Positions 1 through 8,464 of a stretch of DNA of 44,261 nucleotides are shown here, piece by piece; position 1 is the stretch's first letter, and every line of letters starts with the position of its first letter. The DNA comes from Streptacidiphilus jiangxiensis (GTDB lineage Bacteria > Actinomycetota > Actinomycetes > Streptomycetales > Streptomycetaceae), in NCBI RefSeq assembly GCF_900109465.1, contig NZ_FOAZ01000041.1:1-44261 (forward strand). Reading direction: 5' to 3'. A program made the position numbers and the translations under genes. Under the pieces are notes generated by a model. That model was not told the DNA's origin and did not search any database. It worked only from the letters and a program-made list of their open reading frames with translations.

Positions 1-497
1 CAGGCCTTCAGCTTGTTGATCAGGCGCTCGACGGTGTTCCGCTCCTTGTAGAGCTCGGCGTCGTGGCCGACCGGCCGACCGCCCGCGCGGCCCTTCTTCC
101 TCCGATTCGCGGCCTGGTCCGTCTTCTCCGGGATCACCGCCTTGATATGGCGATTTCGCAGATGGGTTCGGTTGCCGCGGGACGAATAGGCCTTGTCTCC
201 GGCGACTGCGTCCGGCCGGGTGCGAGGACGTCCGACGGCCCCGCGGACCCGGATCTTCTTCAGCACTGGGATGAACTGGGGGCTGTCCGCGGCCTGTCCT
301 GCGGTCAGGATGAACGCCAGCGGGCGGCACTTGCGGTCCGCGGCCAGGTGCACCTTGCTGGTCTGTCCGCCTCGGGATCGTCCCAGGAGAGCCTGCTTCA
401 GTCGGAGTCTGTGGCGTCGCCGGATACGTCGGCGCTCTTCCCGGTTGGGATAGGCGTCTGCGTCCTGCCGGTTTTGTTCCTCGGCGCTGCCCCCTTT
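1..497 (-). CDS. IS5-family transposase OrfB (frame -1, partial)
   Basis: This is the second half of the transposase, in the -1 frame relative to OrfA. After the AAAGGGG slip site it reads through EERRRIRRRH, then GRSRGGQTSKVHLAAD, then the second catalytic Asp (AVAGDKAYSS) and the catalytic Glu region ERNTVERLINKLK. It has no convincing start of its own, so it is expected only as an OrfAB frameshift product. It is truncated by the window edge. This copy has Val where the right copy has Leu just before the second Asp. Confidence 0.8.
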
Positions 498-895
498 GAC
501 CTGGCCGTCTCTTCCTCGGCCGCGGCCTTTTCCAGGGCGGTGAGCACGTCCTCGCTCAGGTGCATCCCAGCGGCGTCGTGATGGGCGCGCGCGGTGGTGG
601 AGTCAATGCTGACCAGGGACAGGTCCACCTCGCCCCGCCTCGCGGCTTCCGCGATCAGGCCCTCCAGCAGGGCCTCGAAGACTCCGATGTCACGCCACTG
701 CCGGAAGCGGTTGGCGACCGTTGACCAGGCGCCGAACTCCTGAGGCATCTCCCGCCACTGCGCGCCGGTCCTGAAGCGCCAGACCACGCCCTCGAACTGC
801 TGCCGCAGTCGCTCCGGATACGGCCCGAAGGCGCCGACCGGCAGGTAGGGCTCGATGAACTCCCACTCCGCATCGTTCAGTTGCACGCGCGTCAC
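398..895 (-). CDS. IS5-family transposase OrfA
   Basis: This is the N-terminal half of a DDE transposase of the IS5 group, with the usual start (LNDAEWEFIEPYLP) and the DUF4096-like segment GAQWREMP. The first catalytic Asp lies in VSIDSTTARAHH. The GTG start is at the conserved N-terminus. The frame ends about 31 codons after a canonical slippery heptamer A_AAG_GGG (491-497 on this strand), where ribosomes would shift -1 into OrfB. Identical in sequence to the right-hand copy over this part. Confidence 0.85.
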   Translation of the reverse strand: MTRVQLNDAEWEFIEPYLPVGAFGPYPERLRQQFEGVVWRFRTGAQWREMPQEFGAWSTVANRFRQWRDIGVFEALLEGLIAEAARRGEVDLSLVSIDSTTARAHHDAAGMHLSEDVLTALEKAAAEEETARSKGAAPRNKTGRTQTPIPTGKSADVSGDATDSD

Positions 896-1011
896 CCAAG
901 ACGATCTACCGGATCCACTTCCACAACGAAGCAGATCCGGCAGATTGATCACAACCCGATACGCGCCCTAAGTCCTTGATCTTTGACCCCTGGATCGGCG
1001 GAGGAGTGCAG

Positions 1012-2235
1012 GTGAGTGGTGGAGCGCGCGATGTCGGGTCGTTGCAGCTGCCGAGAGTTGGTCGCGTGGCGGAGCCGGGTCGGGACGGACTCCCAGTCGA
1101 GGTTGTCGACGCGGCGGGCGAACCGATCGAGGCGATCACGCAGTTCATCCGGGAGTTGACGGCGGGTGACTACGCGTCGTCGTGCCGCTCGTACGCCTAC
1201 GACATGCTGCGGTGGTGGCGCTTCCTGGCAGCGAACGATGTCGAGTGGGATCACGCCTGCCGGGAGGACGTCCGGGACCTCGTGCTGTGGATGCGCTCCG
1301 CGGACAACCCGCAACGTCGGCGTTCGCGCCCCGACACGCCCAGGGCCGGCGCGGTGAACGCCCGCACGGGAAAGGCCCATCTGCCAGACGGGTACGCGCC
1401 GCGGACGATCAACCACCAACTGGCCGTCCTGAGCCGGTTCTACGAGTTCCACCGCTCGTTCGCGCGTGGCCCGCTGGTCAACCCGGTGCCGACAGGTTCG
1501 CGCAGCGAGCGAGCGGGGGCGCACGGCAACCCGATGCTGCCCGTCGCACCGCATCGCCGCGGCGCCTACCGGCAGAAGGTGCCCAAGCAGACACCGCGGG
1601 CCCTGCCCGACGCCCTGTTCGACGAGCTGTTCGCCCTGATGACGAGCCACCGCGACCGCGCCCTGCTGGCGCACTACATCTCGAGCGGCGCGCGGGCCTC
1701 CGAACTGCTGGGGATGACCTGCGGAGACCTGGACTTCGGCCGCCAGACCATCCAGGTGATCGGCAAGGGGACACTGGCGGTTGAGAAGGTACCGGCCTCC
1801 CCGGACGCCTTCGTATGGACCCGGCTCTACCTCGCCGAAGGGCGGGTCAGCCCGGCCGACCAGCCACTGGATCCCGGGGCGCCGCTGTGGGTGACCCTGC
1901 GCGGAAGCCGCCGCCCCTTGAGCTACACCGCGATGCGCGCGGTGCTCAACCGCGCCAACGCCAAGCTGGGCAGCAACATCACGCTGCACGATTTGCGGCA
2001 CACCTGCGCGACCCGCATGGCGGCTGACCCCAACATGGCCATCACCGACGTGCAGGCGGTCCTGCGCCACAAGAGCCTGACCAGCACTCAGGTCTACACG
2101 ACCGTCGAGCTGGAGACGCTGATCGCCCGCACCCTGGAGCACCACGCCCGTCGCGCGGACCCGCCGCCGCCCCGCCCGCATCCCGCCTACGACGCGGCCG
2201 ACCTTGCCCTTCTCTTCGGCGACGGGCAGGCATAG
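1012..2235 (+). CDS. Tyrosine recombinase/integrase, first of tandem pair
   Basis: Site-specific recombinase of about 407 residues. A SAM-like core-binding domain lies near residues 40-155, followed by the catalytic domain. The catalytic set is complete: Arg in SSGARASELL (about 228), a beta-hairpin Lys in GKG (about 252), His and Arg in HDLRHTCATRM (about 326 and 329), His in LRHKSL (about 353) and the nucleophilic Tyr in STQVYTT (about 362). I chose GTG 1012 because GGAGGAG sits five bases upstream; an in-frame ATG at 976 is nearly inside the IS boundary. The gene ends three bases before the next recombinase, so the two are co-translated. The pair resembles the tnpA/tnpB arrangement of Tn554-type elements. 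Confidence 0.88.
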   Translation: MSGGARDVGSLQLPRVGRVAEPGRDGLPVEVVDAAGEPIEAITQFIRELTAGDYASSCRSYAYDMLRWWRFLAANDVEWDHACREDVRDLVLWMRSADNPQRRRSRPDTPRAGAVNARTGKAHLPDGYAPRTINHQLAVLSRFYEFHRSFARGPLVNPVPTGSRSERAGAHGNPMLPVAPHRRGAYRQKVPKQTPRALPDALFDELFALMTSHRDRALLAHYISSGARASELLGMTCGDLDFGRQTIQVIGKGTLAVEKVPASPDAFVWTRLYLAEGRVSPADQPLDPGAPLWVTLRGSRRPLSYTAMRAVLNRANAKLGSNITLHDLRHTCATRMAADPNMAITDVQAVLRHKSLTSTQVYTTVELETLIARTLEHHARRADPPPPRPHPAYDAADLALLFGDGQA

Positions 2236-2238
2236 ACG

Positions 2239-4587
2239 ATGACCGGCACCAGAGACGCACTCACTCTGATGCGCCAGGCATCGGTGCTGACCGCCGCCGA
2301 CTTCGCGGCGCCCGTGGTCGACCGCGCGGCCCTGGCCGCGTGCGGTCCCGAACTCGCGGACGCGGACGTCGACGCGCTGGAAGCCCTCAGCGTGGAGGTC
2401 CTGGGCGTCGAGGACCCGGTCCGCCACCACTCGCGGCGCTGGTGCTTGGAGGAGATCGCCAGGTGGCTGTCCCGCTTCCCCGGCACGACCTGGCAGCAGC
2501 GCTGGCTCGCCAGCGGAATCCAGGACGCGGCCAGGGCGTTCAGTGAGGCCTCCAACGCGCGCCGCTACCGCCTCGTGAAGGGCGTCGCCGTCCTGATCTG
2601 CTGCGGAGTGCTCCACCCCGACGCGGACTGGCTGGTGCGGCACAAGTTCGTCGACCTCTACCCGCTCTACCAGTCCTGTCGTGAACCGGAGCGCTTCGTC
2701 CTGCTCGCCAAGCTGCTGCGGGACCAGGGAGCGGACGACCGCATCGTCGGCATGGCGATGCGGCACCTGGTGATGATGCTGGTGTCCGCGGCCAAGACCA
2801 TCGACGAGATCGCCGCCGAGGACCTCATCGCTCACCACTGGCGGCTCAAGGCCCGGTTCAACAAGATGCCGATCACGCCACTCGAAGCCCTCTGGCGCGT
2901 CATGCACGACCAGCACATGATCGAGGGGCCGGCCCGCCTGCGAGCCGCGGTCCAGTTCCGCCAGCTGACCGTCGAAGAGCTGGTGGACCGCCACGGCCTG
3001 GTCCACCGGCCCATGCGTGACCTGCTCGTGGAGTACTTCCGGCACCGGGCGCCGGGCACGGACTACAGCACCTTGTCCAACCAGGTCTACTGGCTCGGCG
3101 AGCTGTTCTGGGGCGACCTGGAACGCCACCAGCCCGGCATCACGTCCCTGAGCCTGCCGCCCCAGGTCGCCGACGCCTGGAAGCGCCGGATCGCCACCCG
3201 CCCGGACGGTACGGTCCGTCAGGAGCGTTACGCGCTGCTGAACGCCGTGCGGGCGTTCTACGCCGACATCAACCACTGGGCCTACGAAGACCCGGCTCGC
3301 TGGGCGGTCTGGGCGGCCCCCTGCCCGGTGACCAAGGGCGACCTGGCCGCCCGGCGCAAGCACCAGGGGGAGGTCAAGGCCCGGATGCACGCCCGCACCC
3401 GCACCCTCGCCCCGGCTCTGCCGCACCTGACCGCGGTCGCCCGCGCCCGCCGCGACCACGCACGGACACTGCTGGCCACCGCGCGCACGACGGAGCCCGG
3501 AACTGCCTTCGCCGTCGACGGCCGCTCCTACCTGCGCGTCGCCTGCAAGACCAAGCAGGCGCGACAAGTCTTGGTGCAAGCGACGCCAGCCGGCGACGCC
3601 AGGCCCTTCGATGCCGTCGCCGAGGAACGCGAGAGCTTCTGGGCCTGGGCCGCGATCGAAGTCCTGCGCCTGTCCGGGCTGAGGATCGAGGAGATGATGG
3701 AACTGACCCACCTCTCCATCCGCCGCTACACCCAGCCAGGCGGCGAGATCGTGCCGCTGCTGCAGATCGCCCCCTCCAAGATCGACGCGGAACGGGTCTT
3801 CCCGATCACCCCGGAACTGGCCCACGTGTTGGCGCAGGTGGTCACCCGAGTCCGCGGGGCGAACGGCGTCATCCCCTCCTGCTCGCGCTACGACATCCAC
3901 GAACGCGTCTACGGCCCGCCGCTGCCACACCTGTTCCAGCGCACCGTCGGCTCGGGCCACCAGGTCTTCAGCCCCGAAACGGTCCGGAACTGGATCAGCC
4001 GCACGCTGGAGCGCTCGCCGGTCTACGACACCGACGGCACCCTCATCAGCTTCACCCCGCACGACTTTCGCCGGCTGTTCGCAACCGACGTCGTCAACAC
4101 TGGACTGCCGATCCACATCGCGGCTGCGATCTTGGGGCACACCAGCCTGGACACAACGCGCAGTTACGCGGCGATCTACCCGGAGGAGACGCTGCGGACC
4201 TACCAGGCCTACATCCATTCCCGCCGACAGGACCGGCCCGGCGAGGAGTACCGCGAGCCCACCAGCGAGGAATGGGCTGACTTCGAGCGCCACTTCACGC
4301 TCCGCAAGGTGGCCTACGGCAACTGCGATCGGCCCTACGGCAGTCCCTGCGCTCATGAACACGCCTGCGTGCGCTGCCCGATGCTCCGAGCTGAGCCCAG
4401 CCGCCTGCCCTTGATGCGAGAACTCGAGGAGAACCTCGACGCGCGCATCACCGAGGCCCGCGGGCGGCAATGGCTCGGCGAAGTCGCAGGCCTGGAGCAG
4501 ACCTTGATTGCCCTGCGGGCAAAGACAGCACACGTCGAACGCCTGCTCGGCGAAGGCGTCAGTGACGCCCCCGCGCCAATGTCCTGA
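2239..4587 (+). CDS. Large tyrosine recombinase with C-terminal Cys cluster (Tn554 TnpB-like)
   Basis: A 782-residue recombinase. The catalytic residues lie late in the protein: Arg482 in SGLRIEEMMEL, His608 and Arg611 in PHDFRRLF, His634 in LGHTSL and Tyr643 in TTRSYAAIYP. A C-terminal cysteine cluster follows (C696, C704, C710, C713 in NCDRPYGSPCAHEHACVRCP), typical of the longer partner in two- or three-recombinase transposons. It starts three bases after the upstream recombinase stops. No third small gene (TnpC/DUF6262-like) follows; a hairpin does. Both recombinases look intact, so the module could still be active in trans. Confidence 0.85.
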   Translation: MTGTRDALTLMRQASVLTAADFAAPVVDRAALAACGPELADADVDALEALSVEVLGVEDPVRHHSRRWCLEEIARWLSRFPGTTWQQRWLASGIQDAARAFSEASNARRYRLVKGVAVLICCGVLHPDADWLVRHKFVDLYPLYQSCREPERFVLLAKLLRDQGADDRIVGMAMRHLVMMLVSAAKTIDEIAAEDLIAHHWRLKARFNKMPITPLEALWRVMHDQHMIEGPARLRAAVQFRQLTVEELVDRHGLVHRPMRDLLVEYFRHRAPGTDYSTLSNQVYWLGELFWGDLERHQPGITSLSLPPQVADAWKRRIATRPDGTVRQERYALLNAVRAFYADINHWAYEDPARWAVWAAPCPVTKGDLAARRKHQGEVKARMHARTRTLAPALPHLTAVARARRDHARTLLATARTTEPGTAFAVDGRSYLRVACKTKQARQVLVQATPAGDARPFDAVAEERESFWAWAAIEVLRLSGLRIEEMMELTHLSIRRYTQPGGEIVPLLQIAPSKIDAERVFPITPELAHVLAQVVTRVRGANGVIPSCSRYDIHERVYGPPLPHLFQRTVGSGHQVFSPETVRNWISRTLERSPVYDTDGTLISFTPHDFRRLFATDVVNTGLPIHIAAAILGHTSLDTTRSYAAIYPEETLRTYQAYIHSRRQDRPGEEYREPTSEEWADFERHFTLRKVAYGNCDRPYGSPCAHEHACVRCPMLRAEPSRLPLMRELEENLDARITEARGRQWLGEVAGLEQTLIALRAKTAHVERLLGEGVSDAPAPMS

Positions 4588-4593
4588 AGTCCG

Positions 4594-4626
4594 ACGCTGG
4601 GGCCGACCGAGCACCCGCCCCAGCGT
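4594..4626. terminator. Hairpin after the recombinase pair
   Basis: ACGCTGGGG (4594-4602) pairs perfectly with CCCCAGCGT (4618-4626) around a 15-base loop, seven bases after the second recombinase stop codon. There is no T-tract, which is common for actinobacterial terminators. It separates the rightward recombinase genes from the convergent leftward gene train. Confidence 0.55.
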
Positions 4627-4641
4627 TGACAAGTGCAGAGA

Positions 4642-4990
4642 AACCAAGGAGGGTCGAAGGACGGATATGGCGTCAGCGATGGTGTGCCACAGGCCGGAGC
4701 GGGCTCCGGCCAGACCTGCGCGCTTACCGGCGACGGAGAGGTCTTTGACAAGGGAAGCCGGCCACCAGGACGTCCACCGGCTCGGCCTGGGACCAGTCCA
4801 CGGCGGTGAGGTCGCCCAGGTTCGGGATGCCCGGCCAGTGACGGGCAAGGATCCGGGCGGCGTCGGGATTGATCTCCGCATGCCACACGAGCTCGCCGCC
4901 GAAGACCTCCAGCGCGGCCAGGTCCAGCCCCCCGTAGCCGGAGCACATGCTGCCGATCCGCAGCCCGCCCGGCTGCCGGTCGGCACTCAC
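4642..4990 (-). pseudogene. 5' remnant of a C5-cytosine DNA methyltransferase, frameshifted
   Basis: The GTG start at 4990 overlaps the upstream stop (GTGA). The first 80 residues are a clear Dcm-type N-terminus: AdoMet motif I SMCSGYGGLDLA, a following acidic strand (HAEINPDAA) and catalytic motif IV GFPCQ. Directly after CQ the frame runs into RPLRRR and stops at 4724. In the next frame the expected motif continues (DLSVAGKRAGLAGARSGLWH, then SVLRPSLV), so one extra base in the run at 4744-4746 broke the gene. Similarity ends near 4642, where the recombinase module begins. The target-recognition and C-terminal parts are not in the window. It is either a true pseudogene or a sequencing indel followed by a genuine truncation. 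Confidence 0.8.
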
Positions 4991-5943
4991 CGGCGCCTGC
5001 GCTGCGTCGGCACACCGGAGCTGCGGGAGGCGCTCTTCGTCTGCACGATCGTGGGCGAAGTGCCGCCGACAGTCGCGGCGTTGGCCAGCCCGCGAAGGAC
5101 CGCGACGGCCTGGTGCAGAGCGACGTAGGCGTCATCGAGACCGTCGTCGAGCGAGGCCCTGGCCACGTAGTCGCGGCCCGCGTCGGGGCGTGCGAGCGCC
5201 GCCTGGTGACCGGCGGCGTCGCCGAGCGCCGCGATGCCGCGACCGACGTGGCTGAGGGCGATGCTGAGAGCCGCATGCGCCTCCACCTGCCCCGGATCGG
5301 TGGCATCGGAGAGCTCGCGGATGTGCGCGGCCAGGACACCGGCGACATCGAAGGGCCAGTACGCCTCCTGAGCCAGGCGCAACTGTCCAACGAGGCCGTC
5401 GTGCCCTTCGCAAGGACGCGGAAGCCGGCGCAGCACGACGGCCAGTCGCCCAGCTACGTCCTCGGCGGACCGCACGGCATCCTGGCCCACGGCGGCACCC
5501 ATGGCAGGAGGAGCCGGTGAGGTGGCGGCCTCCTCGACGGCATCGGCGCCCTCGCGGATCAACAGGCTGGCGGTCTCATGGAGATGCTCGCGGACGCGGG
5601 TGAGCCGGCGGGCGACCTCGTCGGCGTGCTGGTCGTCGGTGCGGATGAACCGGCGCACCGGGTCGAGGCTGTCCAGCGCCCCTTGCAGGCGCAGACGGCC
5701 GCTGGTCAGCGCGCGCAGGACGCCGGGAGTGGCACTGCCCGGGGTCATGGCCTGGAAGTGGACCTGCTGGGCCAGGCGCCGGGTCAACGCGTCGACGCCG
5801 TCGAGCAGACGCGAGAAGCGCTCCGCTTGGGTGGGGGCGAGACCGGGTGCGTGGTCGGGAGCCGCCGTGGGGTTCTCGTCCAGCAGCTGGTCGATCAAGG
5901 CCGCAACCACCCGGGGAGTGAGCTGACCGGGAATCTGGGTCAT
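4987..5943 (-). CDS. Hypothetical alpha-helical protein
   Basis: A 318-residue protein I do not recognise. It is rich in Ala, Leu and Arg with long amphipathic stretches and no membrane segment or signal peptide. It includes helical runs around TQAERFSRLLDGVDALTRRL and HADEVARRLTRVREHLHETA. The tail is polar and ends QRRRR. The ATG overlaps the stop of the previous gene in the train (ATGA) and its stop overlaps the methyltransferase start, so it is translationally coupled on both sides. With the three genes upstream it forms a set of helical-bundle-like proteins of unknown role. Confidence 0.8.
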   Translation of the reverse strand: MTQIPGQLTPRVVAALIDQLLDENPTAAPDHAPGLAPTQAERFSRLLDGVDALTRRLAQQVHFQAMTPGSATPGVLRALTSGRLRLQGALDSLDPVRRFIRTDDQHADEVARRLTRVREHLHETASLLIREGADAVEEAATSPAPPAMGAAVGQDAVRSAEDVAGRLAVVLRRLPRPCEGHDGLVGQLRLAQEAYWPFDVAGVLAAHIRELSDATDPGQVEAHAALSIALSHVGRGIAALGDAAGHQAALARPDAGRDYVARASLDDGLDDAYVALHQAVAVLRGLANAATVGGTSPTIVQTKSASRSSGVPTQRRRR

Positions 5944-6533
5944 CGCCGCGCCCCGGTCCTGGAGTTGACGGTGCTCGGCCGCGCGGTAGCCACAGATGCG
6001 AGCGCGGTGGACCGGGTGGCTCGGCGTTCTTCGTGAGTGAGCAGCGGCTGTCCCTGGTAACTGCGGTCCAGCGACGCGGCGTGCGAGGTGATCGCGTCAG
6101 CGGTCCGGATCGCGGTGCTGCGGGCCTGGGCGAGGGCGAGGTTGCCACGGGTGGTCAGCGTCGCGTGCCGGACATCCGAGGTGGGCCCGGGGCGCAGCGC
6201 AGGCGCGAGGAGCGACGCGGAGACGCCGTAGGCACGGGCGAGGTGGGACTGGGCGCCTGTGAGCTGGTCGACTGCTTTGCCGTAGTCGGCGGTGAGGTCG
6301 AGGTGCTGCGGGTCGCTCTCGCCCTGTCCGGCACGGAACCAGCTGAAGGACACCATGCGGGAGAACAGCAGGTCCAGGCTGAGCACGTGGCGCGACAGCG
6401 TGGGCAGGTCGGGCAGCTCGGCGCCGGGGCGCGCGGCGGGCAGGTGCTCGGCCCACTGCCGCAGTTCGTCGGCGACTTCGCGCAGGGCGCTGCCCGCGGT
6501 GGGACGGCTCGGGTCGGTGGTCGTTTCGGTCAC
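5940..6533 (-). CDS. Hypothetical helical protein
   Basis: A 197-residue protein with GTG start overlapping the upstream stop (GTGA) and stop overlapping the next ATG. It appears all-helical, with segments such as REVADELRQWAEHLPAA, a hydrophobic centre (SLDLLFSRMVSFSWF) and LARAYGVSASLLAP. The C-terminus is Ser/Thr-rich and ends SRTGARR. No known domain recognised. Tight coupling suggests it works with its neighbours, perhaps as one assembly, but this is inference. Confidence 0.78.
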   Translation of the reverse strand: MTETTTDPSRPTAGSALREVADELRQWAEHLPAARPGAELPDLPTLSRHVLSLDLLFSRMVSFSWFRAGQGESDPQHLDLTADYGKAVDQLTGAQSHLARAYGVSASLLAPALRPGPTSDVRHATLTTRGNLALAQARSTAIRTADAITSHAASLDRSYQGQPLLTHEERRATRSTALASVATARPSTVNSRTGARR

Positions 6534-7054
6534 GGGCGGCTCCGGGTGGCGACGGGGCTGGTGGGGGCGGCGACGGCGTGGGAGGGAGCGCCCGGCGTCC
6601 GCGTCGGGGAGGGGGCGCGCAGGCGCTGGATCTCGCAGTGCAGCGCGCTGTGGGCGAGGAAGAGTTCGGTGCGGGCCTGGTGGACCTCCTGCGCGAGCGC
6701 CGCACGGGTCCGGACGGCGGACTCCCCGGCGGCAGAAGCGCCGTCTTCGGTGGGCAGGGCGTAGGGGAGGTGTCCGAGGCCGAACCCGAGGTGGGCGCCG
6801 GCCTGGCCCAGGCAGCCGGCGGTCCGGCCGAGCACGGTGAGGACCTGCGCGGTGTCGCGGGTCGGTGGTGTGGCAGTGAGTAGGGAGGCGTGCTCGCCGC
6901 ACAGCTTGTAGAGGTCGGCGACCTGTTCGATGTGCCACAGGTAGTCGTCGACGTCGGGGGAGGGGTCCAGCCGGAGCGCGCACAGTGCCCTGCGCGTGGC
7001 TTCGACTTGGGTGTCCAGGCTGCCCAGGAGGCGGGCGGTGGTGGGATCGGTCAC
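6530..7054 (-). CDS. Hypothetical helical protein
   Basis: A 174-residue protein starting at GTG 7054 after a good GGAG site. It is mostly helical, with the segments DDYLWHIEQVADLYKLCGEH and AGCLGQAGAHLGFGLGHL. The second resembles SELLSTAGAHLSQAAAVM of the gene just upstream, so the two may be distant paralogues. A Pro/Thr/Ser-rich tail ends VATRSRP. It overlaps the following gene by GTGA. Unknown function. Confidence 0.78.
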   Translation of the reverse strand: MTDPTTARLLGSLDTQVEATRRALCALRLDPSPDVDDYLWHIEQVADLYKLCGEHASLLTATPPTRDTAQVLTVLGRTAGCLGQAGAHLGFGLGHLPYALPTEDGASAAGESAVRTRAALAQEVHQARTELFLAHSALHCEIQRLRAPSPTRTPGAPSHAVAAPTSPVATRSRP

Positions 7055-7065
7055 AGGCGGCTCCT

Positions 7066-7641
7066 TCAGTGGGTGCGGCGGCGGAACGGCAGGACCGTGG
7101 CCGCGCGCTCGGGTGCGGGCGCTGGTGGTCGGTGTCCCGCTGGTGCGAAGCCGGGCAGGGCGGGGGAGCGTTGGGTGGCGGCGACGGTGCGCAACTGCGT
7201 GGCGTCCGTGGGGTTGAGGGTGTCGTGGTGGCTGGCCAGCTGGGCGGCGTCGTCGATGCAGGCGCGGGCGAGGGCCGCAAGCACGCCGGTCGGGATGCCG
7301 TCCTCGGGTCGCTGACTGGACGGGACGGTCATCACCGCGGCGGCCTGGCTGAGGTGCGCGCCAGCGGTGGAGAGCAGCTCGGAGACGTGCGCACAGCTGG
7401 CGATGGCGCGAAGGAGTTCCGGGAGGTCCTTGGTGGAGGGAACCTGCCCGGCAACGTCGGCCAGGGCCTGGCCGGCGCGTTGAGCCAGGTCCAGGACGAC
7501 GGGCAGATCCGCGGCCACGACCGGCAGGCTCGGCAGGGGATAGCGGGGGTCGAGGCTGGGCAGCGCGGTGGCGGCGGCGATGGCGTCGCCGAGCGCGAGC
7601 AGGGGCGAGGGGCCGGTTTCGGGCACGATCAGCAGTCCCAA
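7066..7641 (-). CDS. Hypothetical helical protein
   Basis: A 191-residue Ala/Leu-rich protein, predicted helical, containing STAGAHLSQAAAVM, which is shared in outline with the next gene. The last 30 residues are Pro/Ala/Arg-rich and end in FRRRTH. The start is uncertain: TTG 7641 gives the longest frame but has no clear Shine-Dalgarno (SD) sequence, and GTG 7626 is the main alternative. No family recognised. Confidence 0.72.
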   Translation of the reverse strand: MGLLIVPETGPSPLLALGDAIAAATALPSLDPRYPLPSLPVVAADLPVVLDLAQRAGQALADVAGQVPSTKDLPELLRAIASCAHVSELLSTAGAHLSQAAAVMTVPSSQRPEDGIPTGVLAALARACIDDAAQLASHHDTLNPTDATQLRTVAATQRSPALPGFAPAGHRPPAPAPERAATVLPFRRRTH

Positions 7642-7665
7642 CGACGGTGCGGGAAGAAGGAGCGG

Positions 7666-8424
7666 TCAGCGATGTCGGACCGTCCGAGAACCTGGGCGGG
7701 CCGACATCGCGGCGGACAGTCCGGCCAGCGCGGGCAAGGCGGTGACCCGGGCTCCGCGGGCCATTCCCGTCAGGCTGGTGCGGGTGACGGGGCGGCGATC
7801 CACCGTTGCCCTTGCGAGCGCGGACAGCAGGGCGGCAGGCGTGGCTCGGCTCGCGGTGGCAATCCACGGCCCATGGCCGCCTGGCGCGCTGACCAGCCAG
7901 GTCTCGTCCAGGTGCGCCATCTCGCGCTCGGGGTCGACGTCGTAATGTTGACTGGCGTCGGCGAGGTAGCGACGTTCGGTGTAGAGGGTGCCGAAGCGCC
8001 CTCGGTGCCGGGACCAGCCCGCCTGTCCGAATGCCGCGAACGGATCGACGCCCGCCGCCTGTTGATCGCGGTCGGCGCGGGCCAGGGCGGTGGTGAACCC
8101 GGTGACGATCTCCACGGGGGTGTCCCAGGTGAAGGTGGCCGTCCACACCGCGCCTGCGGTCGCGCGGTCTGGGGCGAAGGCGTAGACGGTCCAGGCGGCG
8201 AAGACCCGGTCGTCGGGCCGGTGCCGCAGCAGCGTGTTCAGGTCCGGGGACAGCAGCGTCAGCCCGTCCAGGGCGACATCGCTGACCGGCGTCCAACCGG
8301 CCTGCAGCAGAGGCGCGAGCGCCTGCTCCGGCTGCTCTCCGGGACCGGCCAGATAGCGGGGCGACACCAGGTAGCGACGCCCGGGCGGCTCGGGAGGGGA
8401 CGCGCTCGTGGGGGTGTCGGTCAA
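7666..8424 (-). CDS. DUF317 domain protein
   Basis: A 252-residue protein with two DUF317-type repeats, a domain typical of Streptomyces and its mobile elements. The first begins at YLVSPRYLAG and continues to a Trp-rich core (AAWTVYAFAP, ATFTWDTPVEIVTGFTTALA). The second covers the Trp-rich region PFAAFGQAGWSRH onward, including TWLVSAPGGHGPWIATASR. TTG 8424 is chosen because GGAG lies a few bases upstream and the N-terminus then matches related proteins. The function of DUF317 is not established. The tail ends GSRTVRHR. Other copies here are at 37054 and 37746, plus a broken one at 26.8-27.1 kb. Confidence 0.82.
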   Translation of the reverse strand: MTDTPTSASPPEPPGRRYLVSPRYLAGPGEQPEQALAPLLQAGWTPVSDVALDGLTLLSPDLNTLLRHRPDDRVFAAWTVYAFAPDRATAGAVWTATFTWDTPVEIVTGFTTALARADRDQQAAGVDPFAAFGQAGWSRHRGRFGTLYTERRYLADASQHYDVDPEREMAHLDETWLVSAPGGHGPWIATASRATPAALLSALARATVDRRPVTRTSLTGMARGARVTALPALAGLSAAMSARPGSRTVRHR

Positions 8425-8464
8425 ACGTGATCTCCATTCGCCAGATTGGGAGGTGAGTCGCTGC

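Larger units (their letters stand above)
1..970 (-). mobile_element. IS5-family insertion sequence, left copy (incomplete)
   Basis: This stretch is the reverse complement of 43292-44261. Reading across both copies I found one difference: position 206 against 44056, which changes Val to Leu in the transposase. The outer IS end is at 970, where a TA precedes the shared GGGCGCGTATCGGG end. The flanks differ (CTTA here, ACTA on the right), so TA is the probable target dinucleotide. The element carries a two-frame DDE transposase and is cut off by the window start about 30 codons before the expected transposase end. It lies immediately upstream of the first recombinase gene and has probably replaced that gene's native promoter region. 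Confidence 0.9.

Noticed and set aside
1..970. Terminal inverted repeats as telomeres of a linear Streptomyces plasmid
   Set aside because: The repeated 970 bases encode an IS5-family transposase and are cut mid-gene. There are no telomere-type packed palindromes, so this is a repeat boundary and not a telomere.
949..4986. A 1345-codon open frame on the minus strand across the recombinases
   Set aside because: It is the antisense shadow of two well-supported recombinase genes. Only its first part carries real signal (the frameshifted methyltransferase continuation), which I annotated as a pseudogene.
4508..5128. A third recombinase-module gene (TnpC/DUF6262-like) on the plus strand
   Set aside because: The frame overlaps the end of the large recombinase, crosses the hairpin and runs antisense to the methyltransferase remnant. 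Its residues show no helical TnpC-like pattern.
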